From NCBI RefSeq assembly GCF_022761015.1, contig NZ_JAKWJQ010000006.1, positions 1 through 64,000 on the forward strand: a stretch of 64,000 bases of DNA, given 5' to 3'. Below are positions 17,967 through 27,264 of this stretch, one piece after another. The stretch is from Humibacter sp. RRB41. Lineage in GTDB: Bacteria; Actinomycetota; Actinomycetes; Actinomycetales; Microbacteriaceae. The notes under the pieces are model-generated. The model worked only from the letters and a program-made list of their open reading frames with translations, ran no database searches and was not told the DNA's origin. Position 1 is the stretch's first letter. Every line of letters begins with the position of its first letter. The translations under genes were made by a program, and so were the position numbers.

Positions 17967-17991
17967 GCATGCCCGTCCCTGCCGGGCATGC
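17967..17991. repeat. Hairpin with TCCCTGC loop between rsmD and recG
   Basis: GCATGCCCG (17967-17975) pairs perfectly with CGGGCATGC (17983-17991) around tccctgc. The loop and the flanking sense of the element match the hairpin at 12594-12618, and a related but unfolded sequence is at 62637-62661. It lies just upstream of rsmD (minus strand) and about 137 bases before recG. The rest of the gap to 18128 holds only the recG -10 box. Confidence 0.45.
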
Positions 17992-18116
17992 CGCGGCAGG
18001 CCGGGAGCGCGGCCCAGCTCGATTCGCCGTCGCGCGGACGCCGAATCGTCGAGCGCGGTGCGTTGTCGAGATGGTCGGCGTGTCGTCAGCGGATCGACGA
18101 CATCGGCAGGTGCCCC

Positions 18117-18122
18117 TAGCCT
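18117..18122 (+). promoter_or_regulatory. -10 box (TAGCCT) of recG
   Basis: TAGCCT ends six bases before ATG 18129, which fits a leaderless recG transcript. No Shine-Dalgarno precedes this ATG. Confidence 0.5.
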
Positions 18123-18128
18123 GGGAGC

Positions 18129-20357
18129 ATGGCGCAGACGGGATCGGAACCGACGAAGCGTTCCGTGTCGCAGCACGACGACGTGCCGTCCGGTCCTGTG
18201 ACGCTTGCCAGCCCCCTTCAGGCCGGAATCGGGCCTCGGCAGGCCGCGTTATTCCACCGTGCGTTCGGCCACGAGACCGTCGGCGACCTGCTTGCGCATT
18301 ACCCGCGCCGCTACGCCCATCGCGGAGAACTCACCGCGCTCGCCGAGCTGCCGGCCGGCGAAGACGTGACCATCGTCGCCGAGGTGAAGAGCTGCAGCAA
18401 ACGTGCCATGCGGCAGCGGCACGGGTCCATCGTCGAGGCCACGATCTCCGACGGCACCGGCATCCTGACGCTCACGTTCTTCAACCAGGCCTGGCGCGCC
18501 AATGAACTGATTCCCGGCAGGCGCGGCACCTTCGCAGGCAAGGTCAACAGGTACAAGAACTCGCTCCAGCTCACGCACCCCGACTACGAGCTCTTCGACG
18601 ACCCGTCGGAGTCCGTCGTCGAGGCGTGGCAGATCAGGCCGATCCCGATCTACCCGGCGACGTCCACTTTGGCGAGTTGGAAGATCGCGAAGGTCATCCG
18701 CGAGACGGTGCTTCCGAAGCTGAGCGATGTGGACGACCCGATGCCGGCAGAGGTCGCGGCGGAGCACGGGCTGGAGCAGTTCCGGGTCGCGTTGACGGGC
18801 ATCCACACGCCAACCGACGACGCGGACTGGCGAAAGGCCCGTGACGCGCTGCGCTTTCAGGAGGCGTTCGTGCTGCAGGCTGCGCTGCTGCAGGAGCGCG
18901 CTCGTCTGCGCGAGACCGCGGCGACGGCACGGATGCCCGTGCCCGGCAAATACGTCGCCCGCTTCGACGCCGCGCTGCCCTTTCAGCTCACCGATGACCA
19001 GCAGGCGGTGGGGGAGCAGATCGCCCACGACCTAGCGCAGCCCGTTCCGATGAACCGGCTCGTGCAGGGCGAGGTCGGCAGTGGCAAGACCGTTGTCGCG
19101 CTGCGCGCCATGCTGCAGGTGGCCGACAACGGCGGGCAGTCCGCGTTCCTCGCTCCGACAGAGGTGCTCGCCTCGCAGCACCTCAGGTCGATCGTCGCCG
19201 CGCTCGGACCCGATCTCTCCGCGGAGTTGATGCCGACGTTGCTCACCGGGCGCCTCTCGGCATCCGAGCGCAGGAAGGCCATGCTCCGGGCGATCAGCGG
19301 GCAGGCGCAGATCGTCGTCGGCACGCACGCTCTGCTCGGCGAGAACGTGTCGTTCTTCGATCTCGGCCTCGTGGTCGTGGACGAGCAGCATCGCTTCGGT
19401 GTTGAGCAACGCGATGCGCTGCGCGCCAAGGCGTCTTCTCCGCCCCACCAACTGGTGCTGACTGCCACACCCATTCCGCGCACGGTGGCGATGACGGTGT
19501 TCGGCGACCTCGACGTGTCGACCATCGCCCAGCTGCCGGCCGGGCGGCAGCGCATCGAGAGCTTCGTGGTGCCGCTTGCCGAGCATCCGCGTTGGGAATC
19601 GAGAGTGTGGGAGCGCGCGGCCGAGGAGATCGCCGCAGGACACCAGGTGTTCGTGGTGTGCCCGGCGATCAGTGCCAAGGAGGCCGAAGAGGAGGAGCTC
19701 GAAGGCGGCGATGACGATGCGGATTCCGCGAGGCCGCCGACTCCCGCCGCGTCGGTCGAACAGACCCTCGCCGCCGTTCGATCCGACCCCCGGCTGGCCG
19801 GCGCGCGCACTGCAGCCCTGCACGGGCGCATGAGCGCCGATGACAAAGACGCCGTGATGCTCGCGTTCGCCGCCGGAACCCTCGACCTGATCGTCGCCAC
19901 AACCGTGATCGAGGTGGGCGTCGACGTGCCGAACGCCTCAGCGATGATCGTTCTCGACGCCGACCGGTTCGGCGTCTCGCAGCTGCACCAGCTGCGCGGC
20001 AGGGTCGGCCGCGGCGGCGTTCCCGGTCTGTGCCTGTTCGTCACCGCCGCGGAGCCCGGCACGACGGGGCGTGAACGCGTCGATGCCGTCGCCGCCACCC
20101 TCGACGGTTTCGAACTCGCCGAGGCAGACCTCGAGCTTCGCCGCGAGGGCGATGTTCTCGGCAGCAACCAGTCCGGCGGACGTTCGTCGTTGAGGTTGCT
20201 GCGGGTGGCACGAGACGGCGAGATCATCGAGCAGGCGCGAGCGGATGCCGGCGCCATGCTCGACGCGGACCCCCACTTGGAGGGGCATCCGGCACTGGCA
20301 TCCGCGATCGCGTCGCGCCTCACCGACAGGTCGCGCGACTTCCTCGCCAGAGCATGA
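18129..20357 (+). CDS. recG: ATP-dependent DNA helicase RecG
   Basis: RecG reverses stalled replication forks and processes recombination junctions. It has 742 residues against ~690 in E. coli. The N-terminal wedge/OB region includes LLAHYPRRYAHRGEL. Superfamily 2 helicase motifs follow: QGEVGSGKTVVALRAML (Walker A), VVVDEQHRFGVEQR (DEQH box), TATPIPRTVAM, a motif region ATTVIEVGVDVPNA and QLHQLRGRVGRGGVPG (motif VI). A Glu/Asp-rich insertion (EEEELEGGDDDAD) near residue 525 accounts for part of the extra length. It ends 94 bases before coaD. Confidence 0.96.
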   Translation: MAQTGSEPTKRSVSQHDDVPSGPVTLASPLQAGIGPRQAALFHRAFGHETVGDLLAHYPRRYAHRGELTALAELPAGEDVTIVAEVKSCSKRAMRQRHGSIVEATISDGTGILTLTFFNQAWRANELIPGRRGTFAGKVNRYKNSLQLTHPDYELFDDPSESVVEAWQIRPIPIYPATSTLASWKIAKVIRETVLPKLSDVDDPMPAEVAAEHGLEQFRVALTGIHTPTDDADWRKARDALRFQEAFVLQAALLQERARLRETAATARMPVPGKYVARFDAALPFQLTDDQQAVGEQIAHDLAQPVPMNRLVQGEVGSGKTVVALRAMLQVADNGGQSAFLAPTEVLASQHLRSIVAALGPDLSAELMPTLLTGRLSASERRKAMLRAISGQAQIVVGTHALLGENVSFFDLGLVVVDEQHRFGVEQRDALRAKASSPPHQLVLTATPIPRTVAMTVFGDLDVSTIAQLPAGRQRIESFVVPLAEHPRWESRVWERAAEEIAAGHQVFVVCPAISAKEAEEEELEGGDDDADSARPPTPAASVEQTLAAVRSDPRLAGARTAALHGRMSADDKDAVMLAFAAGTLDLIVATTVIEVGVDVPNASAMIVLDADRFGVSQLHQLRGRVGRGGVPGLCLFVTAAEPGTTGRERVDAVAATLDGFELAEADLELRREGDVLGSNQSGGRSSLRLLRVARDGEIIEQARADAGAMLDADPHLEGHPALASAIASRLTDRSRDFLARA

Positions 20358-20437
20358 CTGGCCATCGGGTATATGCCTCGCCGAGCATCCGCTGGCAGTC
20401 GCATCCGAACCGTAACGATCCGATAACCTCGCCCGGC

Positions 20438-20443
20438 TATCCT
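20438..20443 (+). promoter_or_regulatory. -10 box (TATCCT) of coaD
   Basis: TATCCT lies eight bases before ATG 20452, so the coaD mRNA should start at or one to two bases before the start codon. There is no Shine-Dalgarno. Confidence 0.5.
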
Positions 20444-20451
20444 GGAGCCCT

Positions 20452-20934
20452 ATGAACAGGATCGCCGTTGTCCCTGGTTCTTTCGACCCCGTCACCCTCG
20501 GGCATCTCGACGTGATCGGACGAGCTGCGCGCCTGTTCGACGAGATCCACGTTCTGGTGGTGCACAACCCCGACAAGGACGCGATGCTGCCGATCGCGCA
20601 GCGCGTGGCTCTGATCGAGCGCTCCATCGCCGACGAACGGCTGCCGCCGAACATCGTCGTTGCGGCGTGGAGCGTCGGCCTCCTCGTGGACTACTGCACA
20701 GACGTCGGCGCGAAGGCCCTGGTCAAGGGCATCCGTTCGCAGGTCGACGTTGCCTACGAGACGCCGATGGCGATCGTGAACCGAGACCTGGCCGGCGTCG
20801 AGACGGTCTTCATTCTGCCCAATCCGGCGAACGCGCATGTGTCGAGTTCACTGGTGCGTCAGGTCGCCGCGCTGGGCGGCGACGTGAGCCCGTACGTTCC
20901 GCGTGCGGTGTACGAGTACCTGCAGGAGCCATGA
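20452..20934 (+). CDS. coaD: Phosphopantetheine adenylyltransferase
   Basis: CoaD converts 4'-phosphopantetheine and ATP to dephospho-CoA, the penultimate step of CoA synthesis. The 160-residue protein has the nucleotidyltransferase motif [12 protein letters not shown] with the key His18, K-G-I-R-S at the phosphopantetheine site, and the C-terminal [10 protein letters not shown], equivalent to the ISSS motif. The last four bases overlap the start of the second moxR gene (ATGA), so coaD may be co-transcribed with that operon. Confidence 0.96.
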   Translation: MNRIAVVPGSFDPVTLGHLDVIGRAARLFDEIHVLVVHNPDKDAMLPIAQRVALIERSIADERLPPNIVVAAWSVGLLVDYCTDVGAKALVKGIRSQVDVAYETPMAIVNRDLAGVETVFILPNPANAHVSSSLVRQVAALGGDVSPYVPRAVYEYLQEP

Positions 20935-21962
20935 ACAGTCTGCCCACCAAACAACCGACGGATGCCGCGTCGGCCGCCGACGACGTCGACCCCGACATGA
21001 CACCCGAAGAGCTTCAGACGGTCGCCGAGCAGATCGCCACCAACGTCGAGGCGGTGATCGACGGCAAGCACGAGGCGGTGCGGGTCGCATTGACCGTGCT
21101 CCTCGCCGAGGGCCATCTGCTCATCGAGGACGTGCCAGGAGTCGGAAAGACCATGCTGGCGAAGGCACTGGCGAAGTCCGTCGACAGCAGCGTCAGCCGC
21201 ATTCAATTCACACCCGACCTCCTGCCCTCCGACGTCACCGGCGTCTCGGTCTACAACCAGCCCGATCGCCGGTTCGAGTTCAAGCCAGGGGCGGTCTTCG
21301 CCAACATCGTCATCGGCGACGAGATCAACAGGGCGAGTCCGAAGACGCAGTCGGCGCTGCTGGAGTGCATGGAGGAGCGACACGTCACCGTCGACGGCTC
21401 CACCTATCCGCTGCCCGATCCGTTCATTGTGATCGCGACCCAGAACCCGGTCGAGATGGAGGGCACCTACGAGCTGCCAGAGGCACAGCGCGACCGGTTC
21501 ATGGCCCGGATCGCCATGGGCTACCCCGACGAGCAGGCCGAGATCGAGATGCTCACCGGACGTGACACGTCCAGCCCGCTCGCGCGCATCGGCGCCGTGG
21601 TCTCGACCGAGCGCCTGCGGCAGATGATGAGCCTCGCGCGTCGCGTGTTCGCCTCGGATGCCCTGAAGCAGTATGCGGTCGCGATCGCGCACGGCACGCG
21701 CGAAGACCCGGATCTGCGGCTCGGTGCGAGCCCGCGGGCAACGCTGCAGCTGGTGCGCGCCGCCAAGGCGAGGGCGGCCCTGGCGGGACGTGACTTCGTG
21801 CTTCCCGACGACATCGACGACCTCGCGATTCCGGTGCTCGCGCATCGCCTGCTGCCCACAAGCAGGGCGATGGGACAGCACCACGAACGCACTGCCGTGC
21901 TGTCCGAGATCGTCGCCAGAGTCGTGGCGGCGACGCCGGTGCCGACGGGGCAGCAGAAGTAG
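20931..21962 (+). CDS. MoxR-family AAA+ ATPase (second copy)
   Basis: A 343-residue MoxR ATPase. Walker A GVGKT is at residues 70-74 and Walker B I-G-D-E at ~128-131, followed by [19 protein letters not shown] and [21 protein letters not shown]. It has a 25-residue acidic N-terminal extension not found in the first copy (3782-4750). ATG 20931 overlaps the coaD stop by four bases. DUF58 and transglutaminase genes follow in the same order as in the first cluster, so this is a second complete MoxR system. Confidence 0.93.
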   Translation: MNSLPTKQPTDAASAADDVDPDMTPEELQTVAEQIATNVEAVIDGKHEAVRVALTVLLAEGHLLIEDVPGVGKTMLAKALAKSVDSSVSRIQFTPDLLPSDVTGVSVYNQPDRRFEFKPGAVFANIVIGDEINRASPKTQSALLECMEERHVTVDGSTYPLPDPFIVIATQNPVEMEGTYELPEAQRDRFMARIAMGYPDEQAEIEMLTGRDTSSPLARIGAVVSTERLRQMMSLARRVFASDALKQYAVAIAHGTREDPDLRLGASPRATLQLVRAAKARAALAGRDFVLPDDIDDLAIPVLAHRLLPTSRAMGQHHERTAVLSEIVARVVAATPVPTGQQK

Positions 21963-21971
21963 CCTGACGAC

Positions 21972-23306
21972 ATGAGGGCCACTCGAGTCTGGTCAGCAGC
22001 GCAGCGGCCGAGACCAACCTGGCGGGGCGCCGGAATCGCCCTCGCGGGTGCGCTCGCGATGGTGGGCGCCGCAGTGCTCGGGCGCGTCGATCTGCTCGTT
22101 CTCGGCATCGTGCTCGTGCTGCTTCCGCTCGCGGCGGCCATTGCCGTCACCATCGACCGGCCGTGGATCAGCGTCAGCCGCACCTTCGAGTCCGACCTGG
22201 TGGTCGTCGGCGAGACCGCGAACGTCGCACTCCTGGTACGCAACGAGGCGAATCGCAAGTCGCCCGGCCTGCGATGGCGGGATGCCTGCCCTGCGCCGCT
22301 GGAGGCATCCGGCTTCTCCGCGCTTCCGCAGCTTGGTGAGCACGCTCGCGCGAGCAGGGATCGATCCGACAGCGTCGTCGTGCGATATTCGATCAAGGCC
22401 GCGGCACGAGGCGTGTACGACGTCGGCCCCTTGTTGCTGGAGCGCACCGATCCGTTCGGACTCGTGCGGTGCCTGTACGCGATCGGAGCGTCGAAGCCGC
22501 TGATCGTCGTGCCGAGGGCGCGCGATCTGGGGCAGGCGGAGTTCGAGCTGTCGCGCAGTGAGGGCTACGAGCACGAGCTGGTCAAACACAGCATCCCGAA
22601 CGCCGACGAGCTGATCGCCAGAGAGTATCGCCCCGGTGATCCGTTGCGCAGGGTGCACTGGAGGGCCACTGCGCGGCACGACAAGCTGATGGTGCGTCAG
22701 GAGGAGCCTCGTAGCAATCCGGAGACCTGGGTTCTGTTCGACACCGATCAGGGGCCGCATCCAGAGCACCACATCTTGCACGCGGATGCCCGCAATCCGC
22801 GCTTCGAGGCCGCCGTCGACCTGCTCGCATCGATCGGGACCCACCTCGTCGCTCAGGGGTTCGTGCTGGGTGTCGTGGAGACGGCGCCGATCCAGATGCT
22901 GGGGCGCGCCGGGACGGGCAGAGCGGGGATCGGCGGACTTCCAGTCGCCGCATACGACCCGCCGGGAGGCGGCCAGACGCTTCTCGCCGGACTCGCCGGC
23001 GTGAGCCAGACGTCCAAGGGGAACGCCGACCCGGCAGGCGTGCTCTCGGCTGCTCTGCGGCGCAACCCCCAGGCGGTGCCGGCGTTCGTGGTCGTGGTCG
23101 ACGGTGATCGCGACGAACTGGCCGCCGTCTCGGCCCTGCGCATCCTGTGCGACCCGGCTGTCGTATTCTTCGTGGGGGATCGGCCCGACCTGCGCGAGCA
23201 CTTCGAGCGCAGGGGATGGACGTGCGTCGACGTCGCGCCTGACGACTCGCCCGAAGCGGTCTGGCAGCGGGCGGGCATCCGGTCGAGGACGGCGCGCCAT
23301 GGCTGA
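21972..23306 (+). CDS. DUF58 domain-containing membrane protein (second copy)
   Basis: The protein has 444 residues. Two membrane helices lie at about residues 16-58 (GIALAGALAMVGAAVLG and LLVLGIVLVLLPLAAAIAV). The DUF58 signature is at about residues 217-240: YRPGDPLRRVHWRATARHDK, followed by L-M-V-R-Q-E-E. It starts nine bases after the MoxR gene and overlaps the transglutaminase gene by eight bases. As with the first copy, no enzymatic activity is known; it is taken as the membrane partner of the MoxR ATPase. Confidence 0.9.
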   Translation: MRATRVWSAAQRPRPTWRGAGIALAGALAMVGAAVLGRVDLLVLGIVLVLLPLAAAIAVTIDRPWISVSRTFESDLVVVGETANVALLVRNEANRKSPGLRWRDACPAPLEASGFSALPQLGEHARASRDRSDSVVVRYSIKAAARGVYDVGPLLLERTDPFGLVRCLYAIGASKPLIVVPRARDLGQAEFELSRSEGYEHELVKHSIPNADELIAREYRPGDPLRRVHWRATARHDKLMVRQEEPRSNPETWVLFDTDQGPHPEHHILHADARNPRFEAAVDLLASIGTHLVAQGFVLGVVETAPIQMLGRAGTGRAGIGGLPVAAYDPPGGGQTLLAGLAGVSQTSKGNADPAGVLSAALRRNPQAVPAFVVVVDGDRDELAAVSALRILCDPAVVFFVGDRPDLREHFERRGWTCVDVAPDDSPEAVWQRAGIRSRTARHG

Positions 23307-25650
23307 AGTCGTCGGCACGCAACATCGCTCCCCGCTCGGATCGTGGCGCACGACCACGTCGCAGACGACGCCGGCGGGCGACAGCCGGCAGCGTTCGCAG
23401 ATCGCGGCCGATCTGAGGCTCGGCCTGGCTCTGTCGGCCGTGATGGTGGCACTCACCGTCGCGCTGGGCGGGCTTATCACGGGCGCAGGCTGGTGGCTCG
23501 AGCTCATTCTCGTCTCGGTGGTGGTGCTCGGCGTCGCAACAGGATGCCGTCTCGTGCGCCTGCCCCGCGCCGTCGCGCCGATCGCGTCGCTCGTCGCCTT
23601 CGTCTTCCTCGTCACTGCGCTCTTCGCGCCCGGATCCGCCGTGCTCGGCTTCATTCCCACTCCCGCGACGGCCACGGAGTTCACGCAGCTCATCAACCAG
23701 GCGAGGGTGTCGTTCTACAACCAGGGAGTGCCCGCCGATCCGCTGCCGGAGTTCCTCTTCCTGCTCGTTGCGGCAGGTGGTGTCATCGCCTGGACGGCTG
23801 ATCTTCTCGCGGTCGTCCTCCACCGCCCGGCGTTCGTCGGGGTGCTCGTCGTCGCCGCGCTCAGCGCACCGGCAGCCCTGCTCGACGGCGGTCTCTCGCC
23901 TCTGGCCCTCGTGCTCTGCCTGGTCGCCTACCTGTTACTCCTGCGTGCCGACGTACGGACCACGCGCGGTGCCGGGTCCGAGACCGGGGCGTCGCTGGCC
24001 ATCGCGACGGGTGCGATCGTGGTCGCTCTCGTGATCGGAACGACGGCGCCCGGGTTCCAGCAGGTGGGACGACAGGCGATACCGGCATCCGGCGTGCTGT
24101 TCGGCCAGGGCGTCAGCCCGCTGATCGATCTCGGCGCCGACCTGCGTCGCCCGTTGCCCGTGACCGTGATCGACTACACGACGACCGACGCGACGCCCGC
24201 CTATCTGCAGATGACCACGCTCGATGCCTTCTCGGGCGCCGTATGGCGACACCAGCGCTCCGCCTCCACGTTCTTCACGTCCTCGACCTCGATCTCGAAG
24301 ACCCCTGGACTCACCGACAAGGTGAAGTCGACGAAGGTGACCACCGACGTGCAGGTGCACAACATGACGAGCGAGTGGCTGCCTGCGCCCTATCCGGTCA
24401 AGAGCGTTGCGGGACTCAACGGAAGCTGGGGATGGGAGCAGAAGGACCTCACGATCGCCGGTTACACGGCCACCACGGTGAACCAGCAGTACACGGTCAC
24501 CTCGCGGGATCTGAAACCGACCGCCAGACAACTGCGGTCAGCGGGAACGAACTATCCGGGTTCGGTCGAGAACGACCTGCTCGTTCCGTCCAGCTCCCCG
24601 TCGATCATCGCCGCGACGGCGAGGTCGGTGACGGCGGGCGCGAAGACTCCCTATGACAAGGCCGTGGCGTTGCAGGCCTACTTCCACGATGGCGAGTTCC
24701 GCTACTCGCTGACCGCTCCGAAGGACGGCGGATACGACGGAGACACCCCAGGCACGATCGCGACGTTCCTCGAGCAGAAGGCCGGCTATTGCGTGCACTT
24801 CGCGGCGGCCATGACCTTCATGGCGCGCGACCTCGGCATCCCGGCGAGGATCGCCGTCGGCTATCTTCCCGGCACTCAGACCGGTGTCTCCGGCTCGAAG
24901 GCCGTCTATTCGATCAGCTCCGACGATCTCCACGCGTGGCCGGAGCTGTTCTTCCCCGGAGTCGGCTGGGTGCCGTTCGAGCCGACCGTCGGCCGTGGAA
25001 CCGTGCCGGACTACGGCACGTCGACGACGACTCAGACGCAGACCACGACGACCTCGACGGCGACTCCCTCCGCCGGCAACGGGCTGAAGCTCGACACGAA
25101 CACTCCTGCGTCGACAGGCACGACCGATGATCCGACCGCGACTGCGATCTCCTCGAGCGGAAGCGTCGCGGCCGTGGTGCTCGTGGTGCTCGCCCTGCTG
25201 CTCGCACCGTCGATCGTGCGCCGGCGCCTGAGAGCGAGGCGGCTGGCGTCCGTCGGCAACGGCGGCGGCAAGGTCTCGACGGCGTGGACGGAACTGCGCG
25301 CGTCCTGCCTCGATCTCGGCCTGGCGGTGCCGGCCACCGAAACCCCGAGGGTGTTCGCCGGCCGTCTGAGACGTACGTGGGATGAGGCTGCAGGGGCGGT
25401 GCCGGATGCGGATGCCCGCGCCGCGGCATCCGCTGCACTCGACGAACTCATCGATGCCGTCGAACGCGACAGGTTCGCTCCACGCACCGGTGGTTACGCC
25501 GATCCGAAGCTCGCGGACGACGTCACAGCCGTGATCTCCGCCGTCGCGGCGACCGCCGGATGGGCACGTCGCGCGCGCGCGCTGCTGGTACCGGTCTCGC
25601 TGTTCGAGGGGCGCATGAGATCGCCGGGCGCCGCGCGGTTCAGCAGCTAG
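23299..25650 (+). CDS. Transglutaminase-like membrane protein with Cys and His retained
   Basis: The protein has 783 residues. Several membrane helices occupy about residues 40-260, an extracytoplasmic region contains the transglutaminase-like core at ~440-565, then comes a Thr/Ser-rich linker, a membrane helix near 615-640 and a cytoplasmic tail. The core carries Cys498 in KAGYCVHFAAAMTFMARDLG and His545 in DLHAWPELFFPGVGW. The usual Asp position is Glu561 (F-E-P-T). The enzyme is therefore plausibly active as a transglutaminase or protease-like hydrolase, in contrast to the first copy. ATG 23299 is nested in the end of DUF58. The substrate is unknown; members are often linked to cell-envelope protein processing. 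Confidence 0.9.
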   Translation: MAEVVGTQHRSPLGSWRTTTSQTTPAGDSRQRSQIAADLRLGLALSAVMVALTVALGGLITGAGWWLELILVSVVVLGVATGCRLVRLPRAVAPIASLVAFVFLVTALFAPGSAVLGFIPTPATATEFTQLINQARVSFYNQGVPADPLPEFLFLLVAAGGVIAWTADLLAVVLHRPAFVGVLVVAALSAPAALLDGGLSPLALVLCLVAYLLLLRADVRTTRGAGSETGASLAIATGAIVVALVIGTTAPGFQQVGRQAIPASGVLFGQGVSPLIDLGADLRRPLPVTVIDYTTTDATPAYLQMTTLDAFSGAVWRHQRSASTFFTSSTSISKTPGLTDKVKSTKVTTDVQVHNMTSEWLPAPYPVKSVAGLNGSWGWEQKDLTIAGYTATTVNQQYTVTSRDLKPTARQLRSAGTNYPGSVENDLLVPSSSPSIIAATARSVTAGAKTPYDKAVALQAYFHDGEFRYSLTAPKDGGYDGDTPGTIATFLEQKAGYCVHFAAAMTFMARDLGIPARIAVGYLPGTQTGVSGSKAVYSISSDDLHAWPELFFPGVGWVPFEPTVGRGTVPDYGTSTTTQTQTTTTSTATPSAGNGLKLDTNTPASTGTTDDPTATAISSSGSVAAVVLVVLALLLAPSIVRRRLRARRLASVGNGGGKVSTAWTELRASCLDLGLAVPATETPRVFAGRLRRTWDEAAGAVPDADARAAASAALDELIDAVERDRFAPRTGGYADPKLADDVTAVISAVAATAGWARRARALLVPVSLFEGRMRSPGAARFSS

Positions 25651-25693
25651 ACACGTGCTCGAGGTGACCGAGCGTTTCAGCGGCACACCGCGA

Positions 25694-25699
25694 TAGTAT
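25694..25699 (+). promoter_or_regulatory. -10 box (TAGTAT) of the DUF177-rpmF-rnc-mutM unit
   Basis: TAGTAT lies eight bases before GTG 25708, giving a leaderless or nearly leaderless transcript, and favours that start over TTG 25699 inside the box. Confidence 0.5.
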
Positions 25700-25707
25700 T
25701 GGCGCTC

Positions 25708-26268
25708 GTGTCTGCTTCCGTGCGCAATCCGTACTCCATCAACGTGCGCGACCTTCTGCACCGTCCGGGCGAGATGCGTGAAGAGTCGCTCGTCATCGAC
25801 TCGCCTGAAAAACTCGGCGAAGGACTGATCAGCGTCGACGCCGGTACTGCAATCGACCTCGACATTCGACTCGAATCCGTGCACGAGGGCATCCTCGTCT
25901 CCGGGGAAGCGTCGACCGTCGCAACGGGTGTCTGCGGCCGCTGCCTGATCGACATCGCCCAGAGCGTCCAAATCGACTTCCAAGAGCTTTTCGCGTATTC
26001 TTCTGGGGAAGCTTTTGACTTTGAGGTTCACGACGACCACGTGGATCTTGAACCTCTCGTCAGGGATGCGGTGGTGCTGTCACTGCCGTTCCAGCCGGTG
26101 TGCCGGCCGGATTGCCCAGGTCTCGATCCCGAGACGGGTGAACGGCTTGCCGATCTGCCGGATCGCGAACCAACCAAGACCATCGATACGCGTTGGTCTG
26201 CGCTCGCGGACTTTCCCGCTTCCGATGACGTAGCCGGCGGTGCCGGCGCCCCAGACAGAGAAGAGTAG
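25708..26268 (+). CDS. DUF177 (YceD-like) protein
   Basis: The 186-residue protein belongs to the DUF177/YceD family, nearly always encoded directly upstream of rpmF. It is associated in the literature with 23S rRNA or ribosome assembly. Cysteines in GVCGRCLID and [18 protein letters not shown] form the family's paired-Cys pattern, which may bind zinc. The acidic character suits a ribosome-associated factor. rpmF follows after five bases. The exact molecular role is not established. Confidence 0.9.
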   Translation: MSASVRNPYSINVRDLLHRPGEMREESLVIDSPEKLGEGLISVDAGTAIDLDIRLESVHEGILVSGEASTVATGVCGRCLIDIAQSVQIDFQELFAYSSGEAFDFEVHDDHVDLEPLVRDAVVLSLPFQPVCRPDCPGLDPETGERLADLPDREPTKTIDTRWSALADFPASDDVAGGAGAPDREE

Positions 26269-26273
26269 AGATC

Positions 26274-26477
26274 ATGGCTGTTCCGAAGCGGAAGAAGTCG
26301 CGCTCCAACACGCACTCCCGGCGTTCACAGTGGAAGGCCCAGGTTCCCAACCTGGTCAAGACCGTCGAGAACGGCAAGGTGACCTACAGCCTTCCCCACC
26401 ACGCGAAGGTCGTCGAAGACTCGGCCGGTACCCCGCTGTTCCTGGAGTACAAGGGCCGCAAGGTCGCCGACGTCTGA
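26274..26477 (+). CDS. rpmF: 50S ribosomal protein L32
   Basis: The 67-residue protein begins [20 protein letters not shown], the standard L32 N-terminus. It has no cysteine, so it is the zinc-independent form, and its C-terminal half ([20 protein letters not shown]) is extended as in other actinobacteria. It lies between DUF177 and rnc, the widespread arrangement. Confidence 0.96.
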   Translation: MAVPKRKKSRSNTHSRRSQWKAQVPNLVKTVENGKVTYSLPHHAKVVEDSAGTPLFLEYKGRKVADV

Positions 26478-26481
26478 AGTC

Positions 26482-27264
26482 GTGTCCGGCGACACGGCAC
26501 GCACAGCGACGAATGCCGGCTTCGAGCCGGCCGAGCGGCGTGCATCCGATTCAGGGCGGTCCGATCAGGCCGCCCTGCAGTCGCGTCTGGGCATCGACAT
26601 CGATCCCGATCTGCTGACGCTGGCGCTCACGCATCGCTCATATGCGTACGAGCACGGTGGCATCCCGACGAACGAACGCCTCGAATTCCTAGGCGACTCG
26701 ATCCTCGGGCAGGCCGTGACGGTGAAGCTGTTCCGTGACAACCCCCGGGTCGACGAGGGCGGGCTCGCCAAGCGGCGCGCCTCGCTGGTGAGCAGTGTCG
26801 CCCTCGCGGAGGTTGCGCGAGGCATCGGTCTTGGTCGATTCGTGCTGCTCGGCAGGGGAGAGACCCAGAGCGGCGGCGCCGACAAATCGTCGATCCTCGC
26901 CGATACGGTCGAGGCGATCATCGGTGCCGTGTACCTCGATGCGGGTGGCGACGTGGCCACCGAGTTCGTGCTTCGGCTGGTCGAGCCGCTCTTCGACGAC
27001 CCCGACAGGTTCGGCGCCGCCATGGACCCGAAGACGAGTCTTCAAGAGCTCGCTGCGCACAACGGCGCGCCAGCCCCCCAGTACACGGTCACCGACACCG
27101 GTCCCGATCACAGCAAGACCTTCCACGCCGTCGTTTCGGTCGACGGACTCGTGACCGCCGATGGCGAGGGCACGAGCAAGAAGAATGCCGAGATGGCGGC
27201 GGCGCTGAAGGCGTGGACGCTGGCCAACGCACGCGATCCCCGTGCCAGAGCTTCCCGAAGTTGA
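26482..27264 (+). CDS. rnc: Ribonuclease III
   Basis: RNase III cuts double-stranded RNA, chiefly for rRNA maturation. It has 260 residues. The family signature NERLEFLGDS is at residues 64-73 and the second catalytic segment has D141 and E144 in ADTVEAIIGAVYLD. A double-stranded RNA-binding domain occupies about 183-252 (DPKTSLQELAAHNG to KKNAEMAAALKAW). The ~30-residue N-terminal extension is poorly conserved, so the GTG start at 26482, four bases after rpmF, is less certain than the core. The 3' end overlaps mutM by 23 bases. Confidence 0.95.
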   Translation: MSGDTARTATNAGFEPAERRASDSGRSDQAALQSRLGIDIDPDLLTLALTHRSYAYEHGGIPTNERLEFLGDSILGQAVTVKLFRDNPRVDEGGLAKRRASLVSSVALAEVARGIGLGRFVLLGRGETQSGGADKSSILADTVEAIIGAVYLDAGGDVATEFVLRLVEPLFDDPDRFGAAMDPKTSLQELAAHNGAPAPQYTVTDTGPDHSKTFHAVVSVDGLVTADGEGTSKKNAEMAAALKAWTLANARDPRARASRS

